A stretch of 64,000 nt of DNA from Psococerastis gibbosa. Taxonomy: Eukaryota; Arthropoda; Insecta; Psocodea; Psocidae. The notes below the pieces were generated by a model that was not told the DNA's origin, searched no databases, and saw nothing but the letters and a program-made list of their open reading frames with translations. Positions 43,436-54,299 of the stretch are shown here, piece after piece. Numbering within the stretch: position 1 is the first letter of the stretch; each line of letters starts with the position of its first letter. Location of the stretch: NCBI GenBank assembly GCA_963971405.1, contig OZ020487.1:45605039-45669038 (forward strand), read 5' to 3'. Both the position numbers and the translations under genes were made by a program.

Positions 43436-44894
43436 GTGAACGAGATGGGGGTCGAAAGTGGGGGGGAATCCCCCTCGGAAGAGATGATCCTGGATAAGCA
43501 GCCTGATAGTCGCAATGTGGAGTTGGACGGCCTACAGCCTGTTCCTGAGTCTAAGCTTGATCCTGTGCTCCCTTCAACGTACAGGGTGTCTGACTGTGCC
43601 CCTTACATCGTGCTCGTGGAGAGCTTTGCAACGGAAGGGGCGGGGATTTCCCGTCTTCATCCTATGGTTATCGGTAAGATGATGAGAGATATCGTTCCAC
43701 CGGTGAGTCATGCCAAATATTCAAAAAATAGGACGGAATAGGGTGCAAGTCACTTTTTCGTCAGCATCGGCAGCAAACACTTTAATTAACAATGCAGCAC
43801 TCAAGGAGAAGCATTTCAGGGCCTACATGCCGATTCATTTGGCTCGTAGGAAGGGCGTTATAAGAGGGGTTGAACCCTCTTTGTCCAAAGAGGAAATTAT
43901 GATGTACCTTAAGGCGGAAAATGGCCAGTTGGAAATTTTAGATGTGACAAGAATGACTCGCAGGGTTTTTTCTGAGGACGGGACAGTGTCCCGTGTGCCA
44001 ACCTACTCTGTGATGGCCACTTTCAGAGGGCAGGTACTACCCGATAAAGTTCGGATCTTATACGTGTCCTGTCAAGTTCAGGCCTTTGTTCAGAACGTTG
44101 TACAGTGTCGAAATTGTTGGAGGTTCGGGCATTTCCAAGATAACTGTAAAAATAAAGGTAGGACATGTGAAGCTTGTGGGGAAATTGTCGATGACAATCA
44201 TACGGAAGAGAGCTGTAGGTCGAAAGGGCCCCATTGCATAAATTGCAAAGGGACACACAAGGCATCTGATAAAAATAAGTGTGAGAAATTTGGAGTAGAG
44301 CGCAAAATTAAACAAGTTATGGCCGACTTTAATCTAAGTTACTGGGAAGCTAAACGCCAGGTAACTGGTGAATCATACGCCACCATTGCTGCAAATGGGC
44401 CTGAGCCCGCGCCCCACAATAATAATGGTATTGATTTTCCTATGCTGCCAAAAAATAAGCCATCAGGCTCCACTAGGGGTAAACCCCGACCTGCAATTAA
44501 GATACCGGTTAGAGTACCAGTTAAATTAACGGGTAGAGGGAGAGTAATGGGTGAGTCGGTAAAAAGGAAAAAGGTAGGCTCTCCTTTATCGCCCCCCACA
44601 CCCATTCCCCCTGAATTGTACTACAGACATGAAGATAGATATGTACCTGGAGGGTATATTAAGAACGTAGAGCCAGGTAGGCAAGGTTCTTCTTTTGGAA
44701 ACCTACAGGGGAAAGAAGGACAAAGGAGACAGGACAGTGGAAATGATGGCGACAGATTTTGCCTATTTGTAATTAATTTAGTTAAAACTTTAAGCGAGAT
44801 CGGCACGTTAGATGACAGTGAGTTAACCGAAGAAACTGTTCGAGGTATTATAAAATCTAAATGTCAATCAGGATTATTCCCATTCAAATTTTAA
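43436..44894 (+). pseudogene. LINE ORF1 (gag-like, three zinc knuckles), one frameshift
   Basis: The frame from 43436 ends at 43741, and a second frame (from 43710) carries on to 44894. The switch lies at a run of six A near 43720, consistent with loss of one A. The product has three Cys-His knuckles: CRNCWRFGHFQDNC, CEACGEIVDDNHTEESC and CINCKGTHKASDKNKC. These are typical of ORF1 nucleic-acid-binding proteins in I/Jockey-type LINEs. A basic, proline-rich region follows. The first ATG at about 43445 is also possible. Confidence 0.8.
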
Positions 44895-44989
44895 AATGGT
44901 AGCCTATAAAGAATTAGATATTTGTATCGTAGACTTAGGCCGATTGCGTATGTGGTCATGTGTATACGCCTACATTACGGTTTGTGGGT

Positions 44990-45300
44990 ATGTGCATAGT
45001 CATATATATCATTGTTTATGTTATATATATACATGTATATTGTGTATTGTATATATGCAATATATATTATGTATGAGGTATATTGTATATACATGAATAT
45101 ATATAAAGTATATAAGGTATATATATATAGGCCTACACATATTATGTGTATTCATTTTTATTATATGTATTTATAGGCATATGCCTATATATAGTCATGT
45201 AGCCTGTTCCGTCGAGTTTACAACTGCTTACAGGAGTTTCATATAATGATTAATTTACTTGTCGATGCATATATATGTATATATATATGTATTTTTCTAG
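44990..45300 (+). repeat. TA-rich low-complexity tract between LINE ORFs
   Basis: Repeated TATATA, ATATATGTA and TGTATAT words fill the spacer. Probably microsatellite expansion after insertion. Confidence 0.7.
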
Positions 45301-45413
45301 GTACTTACGACTACTCGATAAAGTGGGTAGAGCGAGAAGGTTTGGCATATTTTTATTACTATTATTACCGGTACTTTGTTTATTTTTAATTTTGTTAAAT
45401 TACACCTAGGCCT

Positions 45414-48400
45414 ATGATAAATTTTTTACAATGGAATAGCAGATCGCTTATTCCTAAGCTAACTGATCTCGAGCATCTATATTAACAGCAAAACAGATTC
45501 ACGTGGTTTGCGTTACCGAAACTTGGTTAACACCACAACAAGTATTCGTATTGTCAGGATTTGACATAATACGTGGTGATAGTGATGATGGATGGGGGGG
45601 GGGGGGCGCTCCTGCTAAAAAATTCATTCAGTTATATAAACATATCACCCACGATACAGGGTATACGTGATGTACAGCACGTCGTTGTGAAAATAATTTT
45701 GCCAATTAAAAAAATTATACATGTTGCAGTACTATATAACAGGGCGCGTCGTACAATTTCCTGCAATGAGTGGGAATCATTTTTTAAAGCTATACCTGAG
45801 CCAAAAATAGTGTGTGGTGACTTCAAAGTCCATGCTATGTGTTTTGGATCTTCGTATACAACAAGTAAAGGAGTTCACTTGCTAGATGCCATGGAAAACT
45901 CAGATTTGGCCTATTTAAATGATGGTTCACCTACCATGGCCCCCCGGTCACGCTTTCCTAATTTCTCATCGGCAGTCGATTTGACTTTGATTACGCCCCG
46001 TTTGGCTCAGCACTTTGAATGGGAGGTTGGAACAGACCCGTTGGGCTCTGACCATTACCCCATTTTTTTTTTGTTCTTTGGACTATAATGGACAACAACA
46101 AATTAATCAGCCGTCTAGAAAGTGGAATATTTCCAAAGCGGATTGGGTCCTTTTTCAAACTCAGCTGGCGGCAGAACCACTTTCGTCTGCATGCTCATAT
46201 AAGGACTTTATACAGGGTGTGGGAAGGGCCTGCGAACAGGCCATACCTAAACTTACCTTTTAAAAATAACCGCACAGGTGCAGTCTGGTGGACGACTGAA
46301 TGTGAGGAGGCGCTAGTGGGACGTAAGCGTGCTGCAGCAGCCCATGTTGTTCTGTGCAGCAGCCTATAAACATTTACCTAATGAACAAAATTACGAACGG
46401 TATTTGGCGAATCACAGCAACTTCAGGGAAATTATTGCCAAAGCCGCAAAGTCGCATTGGGTCCAGTTTTGTGGGAAGTTGAATCGTTCTACCCCTATCC
46501 GGGATATATGGACAAAAATAAGAAAATTAAAAAATGCTAATGTCAATAGTGCATCTTGTAACGCAGAGACCGGAAAATGGGTTGAGGATGCTCTTAATAA
46601 CTACGCCCCACCTTTTGTACCCACCAGAATTATAATGATTCCACAAAAAAGTGACTTACTGCCCGGCTCGGACCATCTTTTAATGCAACCTTTCACTTTA
46701 AATGAATTAGATATTGCTATGTGTCAAAACAACAATACAGCGCCGGGGATAGATAATGTAACCTATCCCATTTTATCAAATCTAAATTCAGCATATAAAA
46801 ATAATTTATTGCAACTGTTCAATTCATTTTGGCAGAGTGGCAATTTCCCTGGAGAATGGTCTAAAATAACCCTCGTGCCGATTTTAAAGCCCGGTAAAAT
46901 GAAAGGTATCTGGGACTCCTATCGCCTTATCTCCTTGTCTTCTTGTCTATTAAAAACCATGGAGCGCATGGTCAAACCGAGAATAGAATGGTGGGTAGAG
47001 AGTAATAAGCTACTATCTCCAACTCAATGTGGCTTCAGAACCGATAGATCAGTGACAGATTGCCAAGCACAGCATTCATCGAGCCCTTGCAAACAAAGGG
47101 ATTGTTTTGGCGCTATTCCTCGACTTTACTAGAGCCTATGACTGGGTGCAGTTAGACCTACTGGCCGAAAGGTTGGCTTCTATGAAATTTCCGAACAGGT
47201 TCATTAACAATATCACTACCCTATATTCTCAACGAGAGGTCTCACTCCGATTGAATAAATTAAGTGATCCGAGAACTGTCAACCAAGGGTTGCCCCAAGG
47301 CGGAATTTTGAGTCCAGTCCTATATTCTTTGTTTGTGTCTGACATTGACACTATTGTACCCGCTGGCGTGCGAATATTGCAATATGCTGATGACGTGGTG
47401 GCGTTCTGTGAATGCTCGACCATGGCGGAGGGAGTTGCTAAACTTGATGGTTTTGTTAAACAATTGTTATTGTGGTGTCGTAGTAAGGGTTTGGAATTGT
47501 CATTCACAAAATCACACATAGTGCCCTTCACCCGGAAACGCAACTTACAAAATATATCATTTCTAACTCTAGGTGGTGTGGACTGTGGACTTCACTCTTA
47601 AATTTGAATTCAAATTTCTCGGTTTGTGGCTTGACAAAACCCTTACTTGGAAAACTCACATAAATCTCATTCTTAACAAGTCGGCAATTTATATAAATAT
47701 ACTGCGGGCTATAGCAGGAAGCAAGTGGGGGGCCGACCCCAGTACCTGTTTGCTTTTTTATCGAGCAACGGTTAGGGCTATCATTGATTTTGGTTCTATT
47801 TTTTATGGACAGGGTTCCAACGTGCACTTAATCAAAATCACTAGACTGCAGAATAAGTGCTTACGCCTGTGTCTGGGAATGTTGAAATCTACACCCATTG
47901 ATGTTCTATGTGCTGAGGCTGGTGAATTGCCTATTAGGTACCTATCGAAGACAGTTATTGTCAGACCGATTCATTTTGCGACTCAAATCGCAAGATAGCA
48001 GCGCTCTTCCGGGTATAGCTAAACTCTCAACAGAGGTTTTAACATCGCAGCGGTGGGATCATCAACGATCCCCTCCTATTGTAGATAGTTTCATTGCCGA
48101 CTATTGCAACTTATCTTCTTTACAGGTGTCTAACACCCCTTACCAGTTCATAATACCATATAATGTTACTATCGCCCCTTTCACCTTTACAAAATTTGAA
48201 GGACATAACAATACTCAGTCAGATATGGAAGTTAATAAAGTATTTTTGGATTACGTAAGCAATAAATGGTTGTCCAGGGTTAAAATCTTCACTGACGGCT
48301 CCAAACAGCACGGGGGTGTGGGATGTGCCTATCTGGATGCAACACACAAAGTGTCACAATGTTTTAATTTGCCTCACCTATGTAGCAGTTTCTTCGCGGA

Positions 48401-49145
48401 ATTATCAGGAATTCTTTTGGCTCTACAATACATTAGTGAAAATCTTGATGCCATGGTTACGGGGGTAGTAATTTTTACCGACTCCTTAAGCTCCCTTCAA
48501 TTGCTAGCTAAACAACACCCTTCCAAAGCGGGTAATATCACGGTTGCCAGAATTCTAAAATTAGTTAATTTCATACAAGAGCAAATAAATATTCATTTCG
48601 TATGGGTCAAGGGGCATGCGGGGATTAAATTTAATGATGAAGTGGATGCCCTTGCGAAACAAGGGGCTATCAGTGGACAGCGAATACAAGTACAAGTACC
48701 AAGGCAGGAGTACTTGCCCCATTTACAGATTTTTTACGTCCAGCAGTGGCATCTGGATTTTAAAACATCAGGGAAAGGGCAGTTTTACAAGGCCTTTCAA
48801 ATATACCCCCCTCGGAAGCCATGGTTTTTGAAACTAATAGACACCCCCAGGTCCATGTCAACCACTATTTGCCGGCTCAGGTCCAACCACGGACTAAGCC
48901 CGAGTTATCTTTACCAACCATTACGGCTAAGTTCAAACCCCTCATGCACTCACTGCGGAGGGGATTACGGCGACTTCCAACACTTAATTTTGGAGTGCCC
49001 CAATTTTGCCACCCATCGAGAAATTTTTTTTGACAGTTTAATACCACTTATTACATCACCTTTCAATTATCAACAGATTTTAAGCAGTTATGAGTTATTC
49101 CATTTACTCCACAATTTCATACAAACTTGTTCCATATCCGTCTAG
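45414..49145 (+). pseudogene. LINE ORF2 (EN-RT-RNase H), several frameshifts
   Basis: It begins MINFLQWNSRSL, the usual start of an endonuclease domain. The frame breaks near 45483 and again at the G-run near 45594. The EN core is damaged in sequence (CGDFKVHAMCFG where GDFNAH is usual) but ends in GSDHYPI. RT pieces follow from 46329: APGIDNVTYPIL, then after another break near 47100 LDFTRAYDW and LQYADDVVAF. RNase H is well kept in the long frame from 47898: FTDGSKQHGGVG, FAELSGIL, FTDSLSSLQ and HFVWVKGHAG. A CTHCGGDYGDFQHLILECP motif closes the protein, and the stop is at about 49143. It cannot be translated as one protein. Confidence 0.8.
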
Positions 49146-49479
49146 CATACACCAAACTAATATAAATAAAACAAATAAATTAACTCCATAGCCATCCATA
49201 TACATCAAAACCTGAGCATGGCCGAATGATGTGATCAAGGCCAAAAAAAAACAAAAACAAAAAAAAAAAATAGCCTACGAATCGCGGAACTACAAGTATG
49301 CCGTATGGTTGTTGCTTTACTGACTGGCCAAGTCCAAGGATCTTTCCGAGCTCATAAGAACAGACCCAAGAGCCTAGGTGAAGTGCAGATGGTACCGACA
49401 GCAGGACCAGACTGCAGAGCACATAGTCACATACCTAATAGGACGTTGTGAATGTCGCTCAATAAAATTCACCTTGGCG

Positions 49480-49610
49480 ATCATGGCAATTTAGACCTAG
49501 GAGACTGCTGCTCTCAAAAGGAAAGTTGAGCTCTTGCCAAACCACTGCCGCTGGTTTTTCAACCAGGATGTTCTTCTGAATGTCCCTCAAAGCTGAGGTG
49601 TAAGCTTTCT
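49480..49610 (-). pseudogene. LINE ORF2 C-terminal relic (WLKNQRQWFGKS type)
   Basis: The minus strand frame includes WLKNQRQWFGKSST. Same family as 14500-14690. 49610-50400 has no recognised gene. Confidence 0.45.
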
Positions 49611-50402
49611 TTAATCCTGACTCACTTAAGAAAGTGCTTCAGCTAGGAGTAGCTCGCTTCGCGAGTTCACAACTTGGGATTTAGGTTCCAATTAATCTAT
49701 AACTGCTATGTGCAAAAGCACCAGTTCACTATGTAATCCTGGGTACTTTTTTGAGCTATTTAATAGGCTAATGCCTACGTCAGCAAACTACAATAATAGT
49801 AATAGTCATTGTTAATGAAACAATAAAAATCGAGTCAAATTCCAATTTATTAAAATTAGGGAAATTGAGAAGACTAAACAATATTTATAGCTGTAAGTAA
49901 TAATGACAGTATTAATTTAGCAAGCAACATAATGTTTCTGTTGTAATCAAAATACAAATTTGCGCCGAAAAAATAATTTGAACCCAGCCCCCAGGAAATA
50001 AAGGCAAGCCAGAAAGACGAAAGGAACGTCAGGAATAGACTAAAGGGAAATGTAACAGGAAATAACAGATATTTCCATACATTGCACCATGCGTCTGAAC
50101 AAAGAAGGAACTACATCACATAATTGCATTCCTTTTAATTTGTCATTGCACATACTTGCACTTTTCATCTCATCTCAAAACAAATCAGTTAATTTTATTT
50201 TATATTGGAAACTTGTAGCAGCATACTTTGTACGACCAGGGCTATTTTGGTTTCAATATAATAGCCTGAGCGTGTCTTAGGACGATGAGAAAATAAAGAG
50301 TAGGTTAATTGGACAACCAATTAACAATTAGTCTACAAATAGGAAACATGCAACTGACATCAGTTTTTATCAATATTTCGGCCATTAAGAGTGTACTTCG
50401 GT

Positions 50403-50727
50403 AATTGGCAGCCCGAAATTTAATACTTTTTATTTTTTATTTAATTAACTGAGCAAGTTATTAAAGATTTGGCTCATTTAAGTTGTAGAGGGCGACTTAA
50501 TGCATCATATAATAAGGTAATTTTAATTTTCGAAATAGTAGTTTTTTCATCAACACATTTATAAACAATCACTTTTCGCGTAAAATCGTGTTTATGAAAA
50601 AAATTAAAAATACCTTATTACATGATGCATGAAGTAGTCATCTAGAACTTAAATGAGACAAATCTTTAATAACTAGCTTAGTTAATTAAATAAAAAATTG
50701 AAAGTACTAAATTTCGGGCTGCCAATT
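50403..50727. repeat. Long palindromic MITE (sister of 5046-5370)
   Basis: The ends are AATTGGCAGCCCGAAATTTA and its complement. Stem words GATTTGGCTCATTTAAGTTG and TTAAATGAGACAAATCTTTA pair across a central AT-rich part. No coding frame. Confidence 0.8.
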
Positions 50728-51034
50728 TCCTAACTCTTAAGAGCCGTGCTTAACATAAAATAAATAAGGCTGCGTTCGAATAGCGTTAGATCCAGACGCA
50801 GTCTCATGCCTTACATGGTAAAAAAATCTAATTTCGCACGGAAATATCAATCATAAAGCCATAAATGAGATGTCAGAAGTAGAAGATATGTTCCTATACA
50901 TTTTGATGTACATTATGATTTATGGTGCCATACCGGTCTGTCATTGACCTTCTTCTCTATATGGCTCTCCTAGCTAGGATTGGCGATCATCATGGCAATT
51001 TAGACCTTGGAGACTGATGATACTCCGAGAGAGT

Positions 51035-51325
51035 GGCGTATCCGTAGAAATTACGAACTCTACGGGATATACCGAGAACCCACGATAGTAGCCGAAATCA
51101 AGGTCGCTAGGGCACGTGGAACGAATGCCAGCCATTGAGGTACAAGAGCAGCCTTACACAAGGTGTCCCAAGGGAGAAGACGAGTGGAACGACCATGGAT
51201 GCGATGGCTGGACGACGTTGAGGTGGATCTGGTGACCCTTGGCGTCGATGACTGGCGAAGGAGAGCGCAGGACCGCGCAGGCTGGCGCGATGTGACAGAG
51301 CAGACCAAGACTCTTCGTGGGCCAT
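51035..51325 (+). pseudogene. LINE ORF2 C-terminal relic
   Basis: The plus frame holds EWRIRRNYELYGIYREPTIV and, after a break, RRVERPWMRWLDDVEVDL and DWRRRAQDRAGWRDV. Same family as 26380-26660 on the minus strand. It abuts the hairpin element at 51339. Confidence 0.6.
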
Positions 51326-51338
51326 AGCGCCAAGGAGT

Positions 51339-51734
51339 AAGGCGGGGGGTTTCCACCGACCTCTCATTGCAGAATGCAAAGACATTGACGTGGTAGCAGA
51401 CATTCAAGACTTAGGCGGGTATTCCACCGACCTCTCATTGCAGAATGCAAATGACATTGACGGAAATTTGAATTAATCTTTTTATAGAAATCTATTAAAA
51501 TGTTTGTACTTAGCAAATTCCATGACGCCATTTTTTAATTTTAGTTTGTTTGTTTGTGATTTTACTCTATGATCATTGATCAATTTTAACTATGGCATAG
51601 AGTAAAACAAAAATTTCCGTCAATGTCATTTGCATTCTGCAATGAGAGGTCGGTGGAATACCCCCTAAGTCTTGAATGTCTGCTACAACGTCAATGTCTT
51701 TGCATTCTGCAATGGGAGGTAGAAACCCCGCTTA
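51339..51734. mobile_element. Hairpin element of the GGCG family with a second copy nested in its loop
   Basis: The outer arms run from GGCGGGGGGTTTCCACCGAC to GACGTGGTAGCAGACATTCA. The inner copy (51414-51665) sits between CAAGACTTA and TAAGTCTTG, exactly as at 23628. The inner copy begins GGCGGGTATTCCACCGACC. Here the outer arms resemble the inner arms (CTCTCATTGCAGAATGCAAA), unlike the 23.5-kb locus. Confidence 0.8.
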
Positions 51735-52289
51735 AGTAGGAAGTAAGTAAGAATACTGCTCTGAAAAGGGAAACCGTGCTCTTGCCTAACCACAGTTTTG
51801 TCAACCAGGATGTTTTTCTTCTGCCGGGAGTCCTATTATCTTGCAGGCGTTATTTTTCGTTCCTTAACACATGACCGAAGTTTGTTAGTTTCCGTCTGGA
51901 GTAATTCGGTTTCTGTATCCATTCGCCTCAGGACCTCAGCATTGGGGACACAGTCTCTACAAGATATGCACAGCATTCGTCTGCCTACATTTCAAAGCAC
52001 TGATTCTGTTCTCCACATTCCTCTTGACTCGTAATAAATAACGGACACTGGGGATGTCAGATCGAAGAAGTCTCAAACATTTGGCCAGTTGGAGTTGGTA
52101 ACGGCCACACACTATGCAACAAAAGGCATAGAAACCTTTCTTCTACATTTTGAGATCTCATTTCTGCCACTACGGCTTTACAATCTGTATTCCCTTTGAG
52201 ATTGGATGTTATTAAAAAAAAAAACGAACTGTCAAGTGTCCGATTGTCTATTGTTATTATATTATTATTTTGAATTCAGCTAGTTAAAA

Positions 52290-52500
52290 AAACGTGGCAG
52301 GTCAACTCATTGGGGTCTAGGCTTCAGGACTGCTGCTATATTTGTTTATGTTGCGGTCAGCAGCATGTGCGGCAGCCCCGATTTTCCCACCACTGGAGAT
52401 AAGATTAATTGGACCTAGTCCCACTTATGAGTCTTGAACCTTGACCTTTCATAGTCGAGCGTCTCCGCTAGTTGGCAGCAACAAATCTTAATTATGATTA
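52290..52500 (-). repeat. Probable tRNA-derived SINE remnant (minus strand)
   Basis: The minus strand has ACTAGCGGAGACGCTCGAC (A-box-like) then CAAGGTTCAAGACTC (B-box-like). No second copy was seen in the window. 52500-53040 shows nothing identifiable. Confidence 0.35.
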
Positions 52501-53039
52501 GCTGCCGAGACTTTGACAACTGGTCAAGTGGACGATTTACCGGACACATTTCAAACTCAACCTAAGACTAATTTACCAGCATGACCCCCAAACTAACAAT
52601 TTTACAATTTAATAATACTTTTCTTAGGCCAGTGCTAACAATAGGTACCGTACACAAACTGATTTAATAAGGAACTTTCATATAGAAATTCATCATGGCA
52701 AAATGCCCTCATTTGATAAGCATGGCACAACCCCATACTTAACTTTAACTTATGGTCATTAGCAATTACGCCTCGCCAATCATTGAGTTGTTGTTGGATC
52801 ATATACGAAAGTAATACGATGATTTCTCTCTATAAGGTAAGTATGGGGATGAGCCGCGCCAATCACTGCAAAACGGAGGCCCGCCGCTTTGGATTATCCC
52901 ATAGGAAAGTTATCAACTACAGTAATGCTCATCGGATCTTTTAAACAGTCATCATAATGCAAAAACACGCAACAACTTTATAATTTCTCGTGTGAAACAT
53001 TTTTACTCACTTAAATGAATAACCATTGATGGAAAGGAT

Positions 53040-53322
53040 AGCAAGAAGGCGACCGCCATTATTCGGAAACCTACAGCCAATGGATAACAGCAGGGACGCG
53101 AAGAAATGGCTGGAGGAAGAAATAGAGTGAACACGAAGAAGAGGAAGACCAAGGAAGAAATACTGGAACCAGATTGAGAAGAAAGAAGGGAGAAGAAAGA
53201 GCCGGAGCCAGAAGGAGTGCAGAATAATCAGAAGTTTGAGAGACAGGAGGGAGTAGAGGAGGTTCAGGCATCACACAGTTAATTATGATGATGATGATGA
53301 TGATGATGATGAATAAATCTTG
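53040..53322 (+). pseudogene. LINE 3' end with (GAT)n tail
   Basis: Basic frames with RRGRPRKKYWNQIEK lead into a (GAT)n microsatellite at about 53284-53312, a common 3' end of RTE-like elements. Confidence 0.5.
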
Positions 53323-53879
53323 AATAATGACATTGAAATGACACGTCAATGTGCAGTACGTTTATAGAATAATAGTAAATCATTCGGGCATTGTGAGAAA
53401 CTTTGTATTTTATGAATTTTTCATAACATTCTTCAAATATTTATGTTTGAGACTATGAAACGAGAAATGAACTAATCAATTATGTCGTCAACATTACTTT
53501 TTGCAAGGCGTAGCCTTAACATTGATCAAAAAAATTTCAGCTTGATTTTGATGTCAAAATAAGTTTCCTTACTGTTTTCGCTTATGAGGCCGATTAAACT
53601 TTCCGCCACCACAGTAACGCATTCTTTGGTACATTTCTATTCTATACATAAGAGTTAGCTGATTTCAGACAAATCAATTCCACCAAACCGAGTGCCGTGC
53701 TGACAGTTGTCCTCATTTGCTTAGTAATTAATTGACAGCTGGGCCTAAAGGTAACTGGCCTGCTGTCATAATGTTCGCCGTTATTATCTAGAATTCTAGT
53801 TACAGGCGTTTTAGATAACTCCGGTTTCCTTGGAGTGATAAAATACTTGTAATAGTGAAGGCAATTCTCAAGCAGACTT

Positions 53880-54145
53880 CAGAATACCGGTTTGTTGTTT
53901 GGCGTTACAGAGAGAGAGAGCCCCTATCACCGACGAAATCAGGGAACGAAGACTAGCGTGGTGGGGTCACACGAAGAGAAGATGGACACTTGCTACAACG
54001 TGTGAGGGACTATACGGTGGAGGGCACAAGACACAAGACACAAGAAAAGATCTCAGGACCCTCGGTCTCTCACCGGATGACACTCAAGACCGGAAGTTGA
54101 AGATCCGTGCCACCGACCCCTTGGGAGGGATAAGGCGCAGTTAAT
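53880..54145 (+). pseudogene. LINE ORF2 C-terminal relic
   Basis: The frame contains ITDEIRERRLAWWGHTKRR, DLRTLGLSPDDTQDRK and a final IRATDPLGG, the typical end of an RTE-like ORF2. It lies just downstream of the UCKL1 stop, on the opposite strand. Confidence 0.55.
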
Positions 54146-54299
54146 TTTTTTTGTTATAGAGAGAGCAACTATCCTATCAAACAACTCGGTTTGGCGGTAA
54201 ATAATAATTCCATCATAATGTCGGCTCCCTCACATTTCGAGGACTCTCTTACATGTCACATTGTAAATACTCAGAAATAGGATAATACATATTGCGAGG

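Larger units (their letters stand above)
43436..49272 (+). mobile_element. I/LOA-like non-LTR retrotransposon, degenerate
   Basis: Order: ORF1 with zinc knuckles, a 0.5-kb TA-rich spacer, then EN, RT and RNase H in broken frames, a C-terminal Cys-rich motif, a short 3' UTR and an A-rich tail at 49243-49270. A gag-like ORF1 combined with an RNase H domain is found in the I superfamily (I, LOA, Nimb and relatives). The 5' end and target duplication were not located. The element runs opposite to both neighbouring genes. Confidence 0.8.

Noticed and set aside
43436..44894. Programmed ribosomal frameshift in LINE ORF1
   Set aside because: No slippery heptamer plus structure was evident, and the neighbouring ORF2 is clearly decayed, so mutation is simpler.
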